DNA of 38,409 bases, taken from contig JADCBH010000330.1 of the NCBI GenBank assembly GCA_020253595.1, positions 1 to 38,409 of the forward strand, given 5' to 3'. This DNA is from Brevundimonas sp. (GTDB taxonomy: Bacteria > Pseudomonadota > Alphaproteobacteria > Caulobacterales > Caulobacteraceae). Each line of letters begins with the position of its first letter. Position 1 is the first letter of the stretch. Position numbers and translations under genes: made by a program. Below, piece after piece: positions 16,559 through 23,405 of the stretch. The notes below the pieces were generated by a model. That model saw nothing but the letters and a program-made list of their open reading frames with translations, had not been told where the DNA came from and searched no databases.

Positions 16559-17158
16559 ATGGTGAAGTCCGGAAAACAGGCGCGGCGTTCAGGGACGCTG
16601 GCCGACTCTCCCAGTCACTTGATGCACCGAGCGCTTCAGCTCGCGCTTGACGTCTACGCCGAAGAGCTTGGAACCGATGGCCCGACACAGCGCCAGTTCG
16701 CCGTCATGGAAGCCGTCTCGGTCAAGGAGGGGCTAACCCAGACGGATCTGGTCAAGGCCACCGGTATAGATCGTTCCACTCTGGCAGACCTGGTGTCGCG
16801 CATGACCGCCAAAGGCCTGCTGACCCGCGAACGCTCGACATTGGACGCCAGAGCCAAGGCGGTGAGGCTGTCCCCTGAAGGCCAGGCACTGCTCGACGCG
16901 GCCCGGCCCAAGGTGGAGGCCGCCGATCGGCGCATCATGGGTCTGTTGCCCAAGGGCAAGCGCGACGGGTTTCTGGATCTCCTGTCGGAGCTGGCGTCTG
17001 CCGCCGATGCTGCACCGGATCAGGCCAAGGCCGAGGCCAAGGCGCTGAAGAAGGCGCAGAAAGAGGCCAAGAAGGCCGAAAGGGCAGCCAAGAAGGCCGC
17101 CGAGCCCAAGAAGGCCCGAAAAGCCAAGAAAGCGAAAGTCGTCGAGCCCGCCGCCTAG
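16559..17158 (+). CDS. MarR family transcriptional regulator with lysine/alanine-rich tail
   Basis: A 199-residue regulator. Residues about 20-140 form a MarR-type winged helix: QRQFAVMEAVSVKEGLTQTDLVKATGIDRSTLADLVSRM is the helix-turn-helix region, and LLTRERSTLDARAKAVRLSPEG is the wing. The last 45 or so residues are almost only Lys, Ala and Glu (KKAQKEAKKAERAAKKAA), like histone H1-type tails. An ATG at 16550 is also in frame, but AAGGGG at 16544-16549 is spaced properly (nine bases) only for 16559. The stop shares CTAG with the convergent 72-residue gene. The target is unknown. Confidence 0.85.
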   Translation: MVKSGKQARRSGTLADSPSHLMHRALQLALDVYAEELGTDGPTQRQFAVMEAVSVKEGLTQTDLVKATGIDRSTLADLVSRMTAKGLLTRERSTLDARAKAVRLSPEGQALLDAARPKVEAADRRIMGLLPKGKRDGFLDLLSELASAADAAPDQAKAEAKALKKAQKEAKKAERAAKKAAEPKKARKAKKAKVVEPAA

Positions 17159-17373
17159 ACGCGGATGTCCAGCAGGGCACCCGGACGTGGGAGCCGGGGA
17201 GACTCGTCTTGGGTCGAGACGGGCGCGGCCAACGGGCTCGCGGGCTTCGACTGCGTCGCTCCAGCGTCAGACAGAGCGGCGCGGAAGAAGGCGGCCTGAG
17301 CGGCGCGCACCTGGGCGGAGGCCCCGGAAACAACTGGCTGTGAGATCGGCAGGTCGGGACGGATCGCGGTCAT
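17155..17373 (-). CDS. small protein of unknown function (72 residues)
   Basis: A 72-residue soluble protein, rich in Ala, Pro and Ser, with no signal peptide or membrane segment. The N-terminal half (QVRAAQAAFFRAALSDAG) could form one amphipathic helix; the middle is likely disordered; the C-terminus ends in RPGALLDIRV. No family is recognised. No good ribosome binding site is visible, but two GGTTAACG repeats lie just upstream (17382 and 17406). Its stop codon overlaps that of the convergent MarR gene within CTAG at 17155-17158. It lies 34 bases downstream of ccmG on the same strand, so it could also be the last gene of the ccm operon. Confidence 0.6.
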   Translation of the reverse strand: MTAIRPDLPISQPVVSGASAQVRAAQAAFFRAALSDAGATQSKPASPLAAPVSTQDESPRLPRPGALLDIRV

Positions 17374-17381
17374 GACGACAG

Positions 17382-17413
17382 GGTTAACGATCCCCGTCGA
17401 AAAAAGGTTAACG
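17382..17413. repeat. two GGTTAACG direct repeats 24 bases apart
   Basis: GGTTAACG occurs at 17382-17389 and again at 17406-17413; the second copy includes the ccmG stop codon. On the minus strand each reads CGTTAACC and the nearer copy ends nine bases before the ATG of the 72-residue gene. TTAACC is the usual half of a CtrA box, but the spacing here (24 bases, not 11) does not fit the canonical full site. Confidence 0.4.
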
Positions 17414-18010
17414 CGCTGCCGCTTCTCTCTGGACCGCGAGCTCTTCGGGCGTCCGCGCGGTCGGCAAAGGGCGCGCAGGGGTATCCAGCGCGGCGACCAG
17501 ACGGTCTACGTCGGCCTGGGTCAGCAAAGGTCCGGAGGCCTTGGCGACCACGCGCCCCATGGCATCGACGGCGAAAGTCTCCGGCACACCAGACACACCG
17601 AGATCAAGTCCAGCCCGACCCTCACGGTCCACCAGCACCATGGAGAAGGGGTCACCCAGTTCATCAAGGAAGGCGCGGGTAGCGACCGGATCATCCTTGT
17701 AAGCCACGCCGACCACGGCGATGCCGCGAGCCTTGAGCGTCATCAGCTGGGGGTGCTCGATGCGGCAGGGAGCACACCAGCTGGCGAACAGATTGACCAG
17801 CATGGGGCGACCCACACCAGCGGTCTTCAGGTCGACATTCTGGGGGCCTGCAACATCACCCTGTAGAATCGGAAGGACGGTTTCCGGAACGCGCTGTCCG
17901 ACAATGGCGTCTGGCCGGTACTCAGGCTCTCGCTGGAGAGACCAGCCAATGAACAACACCGCCAGGGCGGCCAGCACGACGAGCGGGATCAGGGTCAGCC
18001 AGCGGCTCAC
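17408..18010 (-). CDS. ccmG: thiol:disulfide interchange protein CcmG/DsbE
   Basis: A 200-residue periplasmic thioredoxin-like protein held by an N-terminal membrane anchor (residues about 5-24). It reduces apocytochrome c cysteines so that heme can be attached. The active site is WCAPC with C79 and C82, and the cis-proline loop is GVSGVPETFAVD. It overlaps ccmD by four bases (ATGA), which suggests coupled translation. Length is a little above the usual 180 residues because of a charged C-terminal extension (TARTPEELAVQREAAAR). Confidence 0.93.
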   Translation of the reverse strand: MSRWLTLIPLVVLAALAVLFIGWSLQREPEYRPDAIVGQRVPETVLPILQGDVAGPQNVDLKTAGVGRPMLVNLFASWCAPCRIEHPQLMTLKARGIAVVGVAYKDDPVATRAFLDELGDPFSMVLVDREGRAGLDLGVSGVPETFAVDAMGRVVAKASGPLLTQADVDRLVAALDTPARPLPTARTPEELAVQREAAAR

Positions 18011-18198
18011 TGCTTGCCGCCTTCCATGGCGGGGTTGGCTTGAGGCTGAGGGTCTTCAGCTTCGAGCCGCTTCAGCTCAGCCTTCCAGCGTCGGGCATAA
18101 AGGACCGCGCGGGCCACAACGGCACCCAGAACGATCACGGTAATGGCCCAGGCAGGCCAGACGAAGGCACCATAAGGGCTCATGTCGAGGTCAAGCAT
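18007..18198 (-). CDS. ccmD: heme exporter protein CcmD
   Basis: A 63-residue single-pass membrane protein. The motif YGAFVWPAWAITVIVLG is the family signature and the one transmembrane helix; the charged C-terminal tail (RRWKAELKRLEAED) faces the cytoplasm. CcmD helps release heme-loaded CcmE from the CcmABC transporter. Its start codon overlaps the ccmC stop by one base (TGATG), and its stop overlaps the ccmG start. A later in-frame ATG at 18183 is possible but would cost only five residues. Confidence 0.9.
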   Translation of the reverse strand: MLDLDMSPYGAFVWPAWAITVIVLGAVVARAVLYARRWKAELKRLEAEDPQPQANPAMEGGKQ

Positions 18199-18917
18199 CA
18201 GGCCTCCTGCACGCGACGGGCACGAATCCCCTGGACCCGTCGGCGGACGACCTCGGCCCGGATGGACGTCAGCCACACCGCGCCGAACAGGGCCCCATAA
18301 CCCGCCATCATGGTCAGAAGCGGGGCGAGAAACACCGGGTCCAGACTTGTGCCTCCCGCCCGCAGCAGAGAAGCGGGCTGGTGCAGGGTGTTCCACCAGT
18401 CCACGGAAAACTTCACGATCGGCAGGTTGATCAGGCCGACGAGGCCCAACACGGCGGCAGCGCGGGTAGCCTTCTGTTCGTCATCGATCGACGAGCGCAG
18501 CGCCATGTAGCCGAGATAGAAGAGGAACAGGACCAACACGCTGGTCAGCCGCGCGTCCCAGACCCACCAGGTCCCCCACATCGGCTGTCCCCAAAGACCG
18601 CCGGTGATCAAGGCGAGGGCGGTAAAGGCCGCGCCGGGCAAGGCGGCGGCACGGGCGGCCGCATCGGCCAGGGAATGACGGAAAACGAGGGCGAAGAAGC
18701 TGGAGACGCCCAGCGCGGCATAGGCGGCCAGCCCGAGAGAGGCAGCCGGCACATGGACGAACATGATCCGCACCGTATCGCCCTGCTGGTAGTCGCCCGG
18801 GGCGGCGAAGCTGAGCCAGGTCCCGATCGCCAGAAGCAATGCGGTCAGACCCCATAGAATGGGGGTCACCGGCGCAGTGAAGCGCATGAACCGCTCAGGA
18901 TTGGCGAGGCCGAACAT
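18198..18917 (-). CDS. ccmC: heme exporter protein CcmC
   Basis: A 239-residue inner membrane protein with six predicted transmembrane helices. The tryptophan-rich WWD motif GTWWVWDARLTS and the two conserved periplasmic His (in FVHVPAA and NTLHQPA) bind heme for transfer to CcmE. ATG 18917 is taken as start; a GTG six bases earlier is also possible. It begins a ccmC-ccmD-ccmG operon. ccmA and ccmB, which are normally adjacent, are not upstream here: the next gene is a cold-shock gene behind a strong hairpin, so they must lie elsewhere. Confidence 0.95.
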   Translation of the reverse strand: MFGLANPERFMRFTAPVTPILWGLTALLLAIGTWLSFAAPGDYQQGDTVRIMFVHVPAASLGLAAYAALGVSSFFALVFRHSLADAAARAAALPGAAFTALALITGGLWGQPMWGTWWVWDARLTSVLVLFLFYLGYMALRSSIDDEQKATRAAAVLGLVGLINLPIVKFSVDWWNTLHQPASLLRAGGTSLDPVFLAPLLTMMAGYGALFGAVWLTSIRAEVVRRRVQGIRARRVQEA

Positions 18918-18994
18918 CGTCACCGCGCTCTACGCGGGCCCCGTCGCAGGGGCAAGCGCTCGCGTGTCGCGGGGACACGGCCGGACATGGAAAC

Positions 18995-19020
18995 GGGGCC
19001 GGAACGATTGTTCCGGCCCC
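18995..19020 (-). terminator. strong GC-rich hairpin downstream of the cold-shock gene
   Basis: GGGGCCGGAAC (18995-19005) and GTTCCGGCCCC (19010-19020) form a perfect 11-base stem with the loop GATT. It lies 36 bases past the stop of the cold-shock gene and before ccmC. No long T run follows on either strand, so it may be a terminator without a U tract or a 3'-end stabiliser. A second stem (cgtccgt/acggacg, 19033-19050) sits directly beside it. Confidence 0.65.
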
Positions 19021-19056
19021 GCGTCTTCCGTTCGTCCGTGAGGACGGACGGTGTGA

Positions 19057-19269
19057 CTATTCCGGTGCCTTCAGCTGGCCGGCGGATTCCTTGCCGGTGC
19101 GGCGGTCCTTTTCGACCTCGTAGGAGATCTTCTGGCCTTCGTTCAGGCCGTTCATGCCCGCGCCTTCAACGGCCGAGACGTGCACAAACACGTCCTTGCC
19201 GCCGTCGCTCGGCTCGATGAAGCCATAGCCCTTGGTTGAGTTGTACCACTTGACAGTTCCGGTCGCCAT
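19057..19269 (-). CDS. cspA: cold-shock domain protein (CspA family)
   Basis: A 70-residue single cold-shock domain that binds single-stranded RNA or DNA. RNP1 is KGYGFI and RNP2 is VFVHVSA. The start is the ATG at 19269 with GGAG seven bases upstream; reading further upstream has no family match. The 170-base region before it (19270-19439) may hold a long 5' untranslated leader, as is common for csp genes, but no clear structure was identified apart from a short TTGTGC/GCACAA hairpin at 19410-19426. A hairpin terminator follows the gene. Confidence 0.95.
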   Translation of the reverse strand: MATGTVKWYNSTKGYGFIEPSDGGKDVFVHVSAVEGAGMNGLNEGQKISYEVEKDRRTGKESAGQLKAPE

Positions 19270-19439
19270 TTCAGCTCTCCGTTCGATGTTGGTGCCGGGC
19301 AAGAGCGCCTGGAACCTGTCGGGTCTGAATGGGATCGGCCAGAAACTCGGTGCGTTCGCAGAGAGAAGGGCGTTACGCAGAGAGATCGACGACTGGCCGT
19401 ATGGACCCTTTGTGCTTCAGGCACAAGCGTTGCAAGGAT

Positions 19440-19682
19440 TCAGTGGTCATCCTCATCATCCCTCATGAGCGTCGCCGCCTCCTCTTCGCCTTGCGGTGCG
19501 ACGTAGTTGTCGAGGCACAGCTTGCGCAGAGCGCCGGTCATGGACGCACCGTAAAGCCGGTCCTTGACCCCCTCATAGCCCTCGGCCTGGAGCCTGGCCT
19601 TGATATCGCCGACTGTACGGCAGGCACCGCTGCGGGCCAGCTCATAGGCGCGTTCGATGGTCGTCGGACGAAAGCTGTTCAT
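19440..19682 (-). CDS. conserved small protein of unknown function (80 residues)
   Basis: An 80-residue soluble protein. The N-terminal part, FRPTTIERAYELARSGACRTVGD and on to LQAEGY, reads like a small helical or winged-helix domain; the C-terminus is strongly acidic (GEEEAATLMRDDEDDH). Similar short proteins with a 'RPTTIERAYELARSG' start are familiar from alphaproteobacteria, but no function is known to me. The ATG at 19682 has AGG four bases upstream. It precedes the cold-shock gene on the same strand by 170 bases and is divergent from the MOSC gene. Confidence 0.75.
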   Translation of the reverse strand: MNSFRPTTIERAYELARSGACRTVGDIKARLQAEGYEGVKDRLYGASMTGALRKLCLDNYVAPQGEEEAATLMRDDEDDH

Positions 19683-19838
19683 CTGCCTAGATAGGGTCCG
19701 AGCGACGACTTTGCGACCGGGGGCGGCAGCGCGCTGGCCGTGCGGTTCCCGTGGATGGCACTACATGGTTGTGTTGATCGTACTCGGTGCCGGGTAAGGC
19801 GACTTGCGTGAAAGAAACGGGTCGGGCACGGAGCGGCG

Positions 19839-20606
19839 GTGACCGCCTCCGCACGCATCGCCGCCCTATATCGCCACCCGGTCAAGGGGCTGACCCCCGA
19901 GGCTCTCGGTCGGACCCAGCTTGATACCGACGCAGCCTTTCCCGGCGACCGCCTCTACGCCGTCGAGATCGGGCCTTCGGGCTTCGATCCAGATGCTCCG
20001 GCCCACATTTCCAAGATGCGGTTTGCAGTCCTGGCCCGCATTCCGGCGCTGGCCAGGGTGATCAGCCGCTGGGACGCAGCGACGGGAGACCTGACCGTCG
20101 AGGCTCCGGGGGCAGCCCGGCTCAACGTTCGTCTGGGCGATCCGGACGGTGACCGGGCGCTCGAAGCCTGGCTTGCAGCCGTACTGGGCGAGGCGGCGAC
20201 CGCGCCGCTGAAAGTGCTCGACGGTCGGGGCCACCGCTTCATGGATGATCCGAAGGGAGCGGTGTCGATCCTCAACCTCGTCAGTCTGCGCGATCTGTCA
20301 GAGCGTGTCGGGCGACCGCTTGATCCCTTGAGATTCCGGGCCAACATCCATGTCGAGGGCTGGGCGCCGTGGATCGAGAACGATGTCGCCGGGCGAGTCT
20401 TGCGGGTCGGCGGAACGGTTCTGCAGGCGATCAAGCCCATCCGGCGCTGCGTCGCCGTGGACGTCGATCCGGGCACGGGCGAACGCGATGCCGATCTGGT
20501 CAGCGATCTGATGCGCCTCTATGGCCATGCCTTCTGCGGTCTCTACCTGTCGGTACAGACGACCGGCGAGATCGCCGTGGATGACCCCGTCGAGTGGATG
20601 GAATGA
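19839..20606 (+). CDS. MOSC domain-containing protein
   Basis: A 255-residue protein with the MOSC N-terminal beta barrel (IAALYRHPVKGLTPEAL) followed by a MOSC domain. The conserved Cys is in the segment PIRRCVAVDVDPGTGERD, the signature of molybdenum-cofactor sulfurase C-terminal and mARC/YiiM-like proteins; RFRANI and GWAPWIEND are also typical. Members bind molybdenum cofactor or handle its sulfur; the substrate here is unknown. The start is GTG 19839 with GGAG five bases upstream. The stop overlaps the prmC start by four bases (ATGA). Confidence 0.9.
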   Translation: MTASARIAALYRHPVKGLTPEALGRTQLDTDAAFPGDRLYAVEIGPSGFDPDAPAHISKMRFAVLARIPALARVISRWDAATGDLTVEAPGAARLNVRLGDPDGDRALEAWLAAVLGEAATAPLKVLDGRGHRFMDDPKGAVSILNLVSLRDLSERVGRPLDPLRFRANIHVEGWAPWIENDVAGRVLRVGGTVLQAIKPIRRCVAVDVDPGTGERDADLVSDLMRLYGHAFCGLYLSVQTTGEIAVDDPVEWME

Positions 20607-21487
20607 GCGACGCCCCTACCCTGCTGACGGCCTGGAAATCAGCGCAGGCCGCCCTGAAAGCGCAGAAGATCGACAGTCCGGCCATCGACGCCCGCCTGCT
20701 GCTGGAGGCGGCGACCGGCTGTTCGCGCCTGGACATCCTGACCGACCCCTACCGCGCCGTGACGGCTGACCAGCAGACCACGCTCGACGGCTATCTGGAG
20801 CGTCGACTGCGGCGCGAGCCAGTATCGCGTATCCTGGGCCGCAAAGGCTTCTGGAAGATCATGCTGAACGTGACACCCGACGTCCTCAGCCCTCGGCCAG
20901 ACACCGAGACGCTGATCGACGTGGCGCTGCTGGCGTTCGAGCCCGGCCAGCACTTCCACGCCATAGACCTGGGTACCGGCTCGGGAGCGATCCTGCTAGC
21001 GCTTCTGACCGAACGGCCCGGCGCACACGGCGTCGGAACGGACATTTCGTCTGAGGCCTTGGCGGTCGCGCGCGAGAACGCCGCCAATCTGGACCTGGAC
21101 GGTCGTGCCGCCTTCCTTCGCACAGAATGGGCGGCGGGGTTCGGCGACCAGAGTTTCGACCTGGTGGTGTCCAATCCGCCCTATATCCCGTCAGACGACA
21201 TTTCCGGCCTCGACCCGGAAGTGCGCGATCATGATCCGGCGCTGGCCCTTGACGGTGGTCCGGACGGGCTGCAGGCCTATCGCGACCTCGCCCCGGAAAT
21301 CATGCGCATCCTGAAACCCGGCGGCATCTTCGCTGTCGAGATCGGCTGGGACCAGGGCCCGCAGGTCAAGGAGCTGTTTGAAGCGGCGGGCTTCACTGAC
21401 GTTAAGGTGGTCAAGGACTTGGGTGACCGCGATCGTGTTGTGACGAACGGACCCGATCCACGCACCACGCCGATCCGGCAGGGCTGA
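20603..21487 (+). CDS. prmC: peptide chain release factor N5-glutamine methyltransferase
   Basis: A 294-residue SAM-dependent methyltransferase that methylates the GGQ glutamine of release factors RF1 and RF2. The SAM-binding motif is DLGTGSGAILLAL, and the catalytic NPPY is at residues 191-194. The N-terminal helical domain (about 1-80) recognises the release factor. ATG 20603 overlaps the MOSC stop; an earlier ATG at 20594 inside the MOSC gene is less likely. The usual partner prfA is not in the window. Confidence 0.94.
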   Translation: MSDAPTLLTAWKSAQAALKAQKIDSPAIDARLLLEAATGCSRLDILTDPYRAVTADQQTTLDGYLERRLRREPVSRILGRKGFWKIMLNVTPDVLSPRPDTETLIDVALLAFEPGQHFHAIDLGTGSGAILLALLTERPGAHGVGTDISSEALAVARENAANLDLDGRAAFLRTEWAAGFGDQSFDLVVSNPPYIPSDDISGLDPEVRDHDPALALDGGPDGLQAYRDLAPEIMRILKPGGIFAVEIGWDQGPQVKELFEAAGFTDVKVVKDLGDRDRVVTNGPDPRTTPIRQG

Positions 21488-21492
21488 ACCCA

Positions 21493-22284
21493 GTGCGCGT
21501 CGCCACCTGGAACATCAACTCCGTCCGCCTGCGCATCGACCAGGTTGCCCGCTTCGTGTCTGAGAGCGGGACCGATGTCCTTTGCCTGCAGGAGATCAAA
21601 TGCCTGGAAGACCAGTTTCCGCGAAACGCCTTCGCCGAGATGGGCCTGCCGCATCTGAAGATCGCGGGTCAGAAGGGCTGGCATGGGGTGGCTATCGCCA
21701 GCCGTCTGCCGATCGGGCCGTCTGAGACCTTCAACGCCTGCAAACTGGGGCACGCCCGCTGTGTTTCGGCGCGGATCGCCGGGGTGGACGTTCAGAACTT
21801 CTACATTCCCGCCGGCGGCGACGTGCCCGACCGGGTGCTGAATCCGAAGTTCGATCACAAGATGGACTTCTATGAGCGTCTGACCGAGACGGCACGCCGA
21901 CTGGATCGGTCCCGCCCCTTGCTCATGTGCGGTGACTTCAACATCGCGCCCAGCGAATATGATGTCTGGAACCACCGCTTCATGTCCAAGGTGGTCAGCC
22001 ACACGCCGATCGAGGTCGAGACCCTGAACAGGCTCCAGGCCGCCGGAGCCTTCACCGACGTGGTGCGCGAGGCTTTCCCGGAGCCGCAGAAGCTGGCCAG
22101 CTGGTGGAGCTACCGCGCTGTGGATTTCCGAAAGACTGACCGGGGCCTGCGCCTCGATCACATCTGGACCTCACCCGGCCTGACGCCAGCGGTGGTCGCC
22201 AAGAGCGTGGCAATCCACGTGCCTGTCCGGGCGTGGGAGCAACCGTCAGACCACTGCCCCATCACCGTCGATCTCGACGTCTAG
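21493..22284 (+). CDS. xth: exodeoxyribonuclease III
   Basis: A 263-residue metal-dependent nuclease of the exonuclease III/AP endonuclease family that repairs abasic sites. The N-terminal MRVATWNINSVRLR, the metal ligand E34 in LQEIKC, CGDFNIAPSEYDVW and the C-terminal SDHCPITVDL with its catalytic Asp-His are all present. The start is GTG 21493, six bases after the prmC stop. Length and motif order are normal. Confidence 0.95.
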   Translation: MRVATWNINSVRLRIDQVARFVSESGTDVLCLQEIKCLEDQFPRNAFAEMGLPHLKIAGQKGWHGVAIASRLPIGPSETFNACKLGHARCVSARIAGVDVQNFYIPAGGDVPDRVLNPKFDHKMDFYERLTETARRLDRSRPLLMCGDFNIAPSEYDVWNHRFMSKVVSHTPIEVETLNRLQAAGAFTDVVREAFPEPQKLASWWSYRAVDFRKTDRGLRLDHIWTSPGLTPAVVAKSVAIHVPVRAWEQPSDHCPITVDLDV

Positions 22285-22297
22285 ATCGGGCTCAGGC

Positions 22298-22477
22298 CTA
22301 TCCGCGCTTGGACGCCTTACGAAAGGCCGGCTTGGCAAGCGCAGTGTTGCGCGCGCTCACCGATTTCTCCGGGTGCTGTCCGGGCTTGAAGGCCGGACCG
22401 CCGGGCTGGGTCCCTGCCTTCTTTGCGGCGAGGACGCGTTTCAGGGCTTCGGCGGGGGTCTCGGGCTGATCAGTCAT
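22298..22477 (-). CDS. small basic protein downstream of parB (59 residues)
   Basis: A 59-residue Lys/Arg/Ala/Pro-rich protein. It begins MTDQPETPAEALKRVLAAKK and ends FRKASKRG; a short amphipathic helix (EALKRVLAAKKAG) is followed by what looks like a disordered basic tail. A very good ribosome binding site (GGGAGGGG) precedes the ATG at 22477. The gene starts 26 bases after the parB stop on the same strand and could be the last gene of the par operon. No family is recognised. Composition suggests nucleic-acid or ribosome binding, which is inference only. Confidence 0.7.
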   Translation of the reverse strand: MTDQPETPAEALKRVLAAKKAGTQPGGPAFKPGQHPEKSVSARNTALAKPAFRKASKRG

Positions 22478-22503
22478 GCCCCTCCCTTAGCACAACGAGC
22501 CTC

Positions 22504-23385
22504 TCAGCCCCGCATCAAACGACGGCAAAGGTCGTCCAGCTGCTCCAGATTGGCGTAGGACAGGGTCAACTCTCCCTTCCCGCCCCGGTCGGCCAGCGTC
22601 ACCTTAAGGCCCAACGCATCCGCAAGATCCTGCTCAAGCGCGGCCGTGTCCGGAGAGGACGAGGGCTCGGCCTTTGCGCGCGATTTCGGCTGCCCGCCCT
22701 GGGATTTGCGAGCCAGCGCTTCAGTCTGACGAACGTTCAGGCCTTCCAGAACGATCTTCTCGGCGAGCGCGTCAGGATCCTTAGCGGTCAGGAGCGCACG
22801 GGCATGGCCCGCCGAAAGCACCCCGTCGCTGACCAGTTCCTTGGCGCGCGGCGTCAGATACGTAAGGCGCAGGGTGTTGGCGACATGACTGCGGGACTTG
22901 CCGACGATACCGGCCACTGCGTCCTGGGTGCGGCCGAACCGCTCCATCAGCGACGCATAGGCCAGAGCCTCTTCGAGTGGGTTGAGGTCCGCACGCTGGA
23001 CGTTCTCGATGATAGCGACCTCCAGCACCTCCAGATCGTCCATCTGACGGACGATGATCGGCACTTCGGTCAGGCGAGCGCCCTGGGCCGCCCGCCAGCG
23101 CCGTTCGCCGGCGATGATCTGCCAGACCCCGTCCTCGCCCGGCTGGGTCCGCACAAGTATGGGCTGCAAGACGCCCTTGTCCCGGATCGACTGGGTCAGT
23201 TCGGACAGGTCTTCGGGCCGGAACACCTTTCGCGGCTGGTCCGGGTTCGGCTTCAGGCTCTCGATCGGCGCAAGTTGCACGCCCGTGGGAAGAGGCTGAC
23301 CTGGCGTGACCGGCGCGGCCTCTGTCGCCGCATCGCCCAGCAATGCCGACAGACCACGACCCAGACCTCTTTGACGTTCAGACAA
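22504..23385 (-). CDS. parB: chromosome partitioning protein ParB
   Basis: A 293-residue parS-binding CTPase. The N-terminal part has the CTP-binding motifs GERRWR (93-98) and ENVQR (127-131), followed by a helix-turn-helix (TQDAVAGIVGKSRSHVANTL) for parS recognition, a linker rich in Lys/Ser, and a C-terminal dimerisation region (GGKGELTLSYANLEQLDDLCRRL). The start is TTG 23385, giving MSERQRGLGRGLSALLG, the standard ParB N-terminus that binds ParA; the only longer in-frame choice lies inside parA. It begins 20 bases after parA. Three strong parS sites are within 6 kb upstream. Confidence 0.96.
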   Translation of the reverse strand: MSERQRGLGRGLSALLGDAATEAAPVTPGQPLPTGVQLAPIESLKPNPDQPRKVFRPEDLSELTQSIRDKGVLQPILVRTQPGEDGVWQIIAGERRWRAAQGARLTEVPIIVRQMDDLEVLEVAIIENVQRADLNPLEEALAYASLMERFGRTQDAVAGIVGKSRSHVANTLRLTYLTPRAKELVSDGVLSAGHARALLTAKDPDALAEKIVLEGLNVRQTEALARKSQGGQPKSRAKAEPSSSPDTAALEQDLADALGLKVTLADRGGKGELTLSYANLEQLDDLCRRLMRG

Positions 23386-23405
23386 GTCGTTGTTTCCGTT
23401 CGTTT

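Noticed and set aside
19410..19426. TTGTGC/GCACAA hairpin after the 80-residue gene
   Set aside because: The stem is short (six bases) and no T run follows, so it is not called as a terminator.
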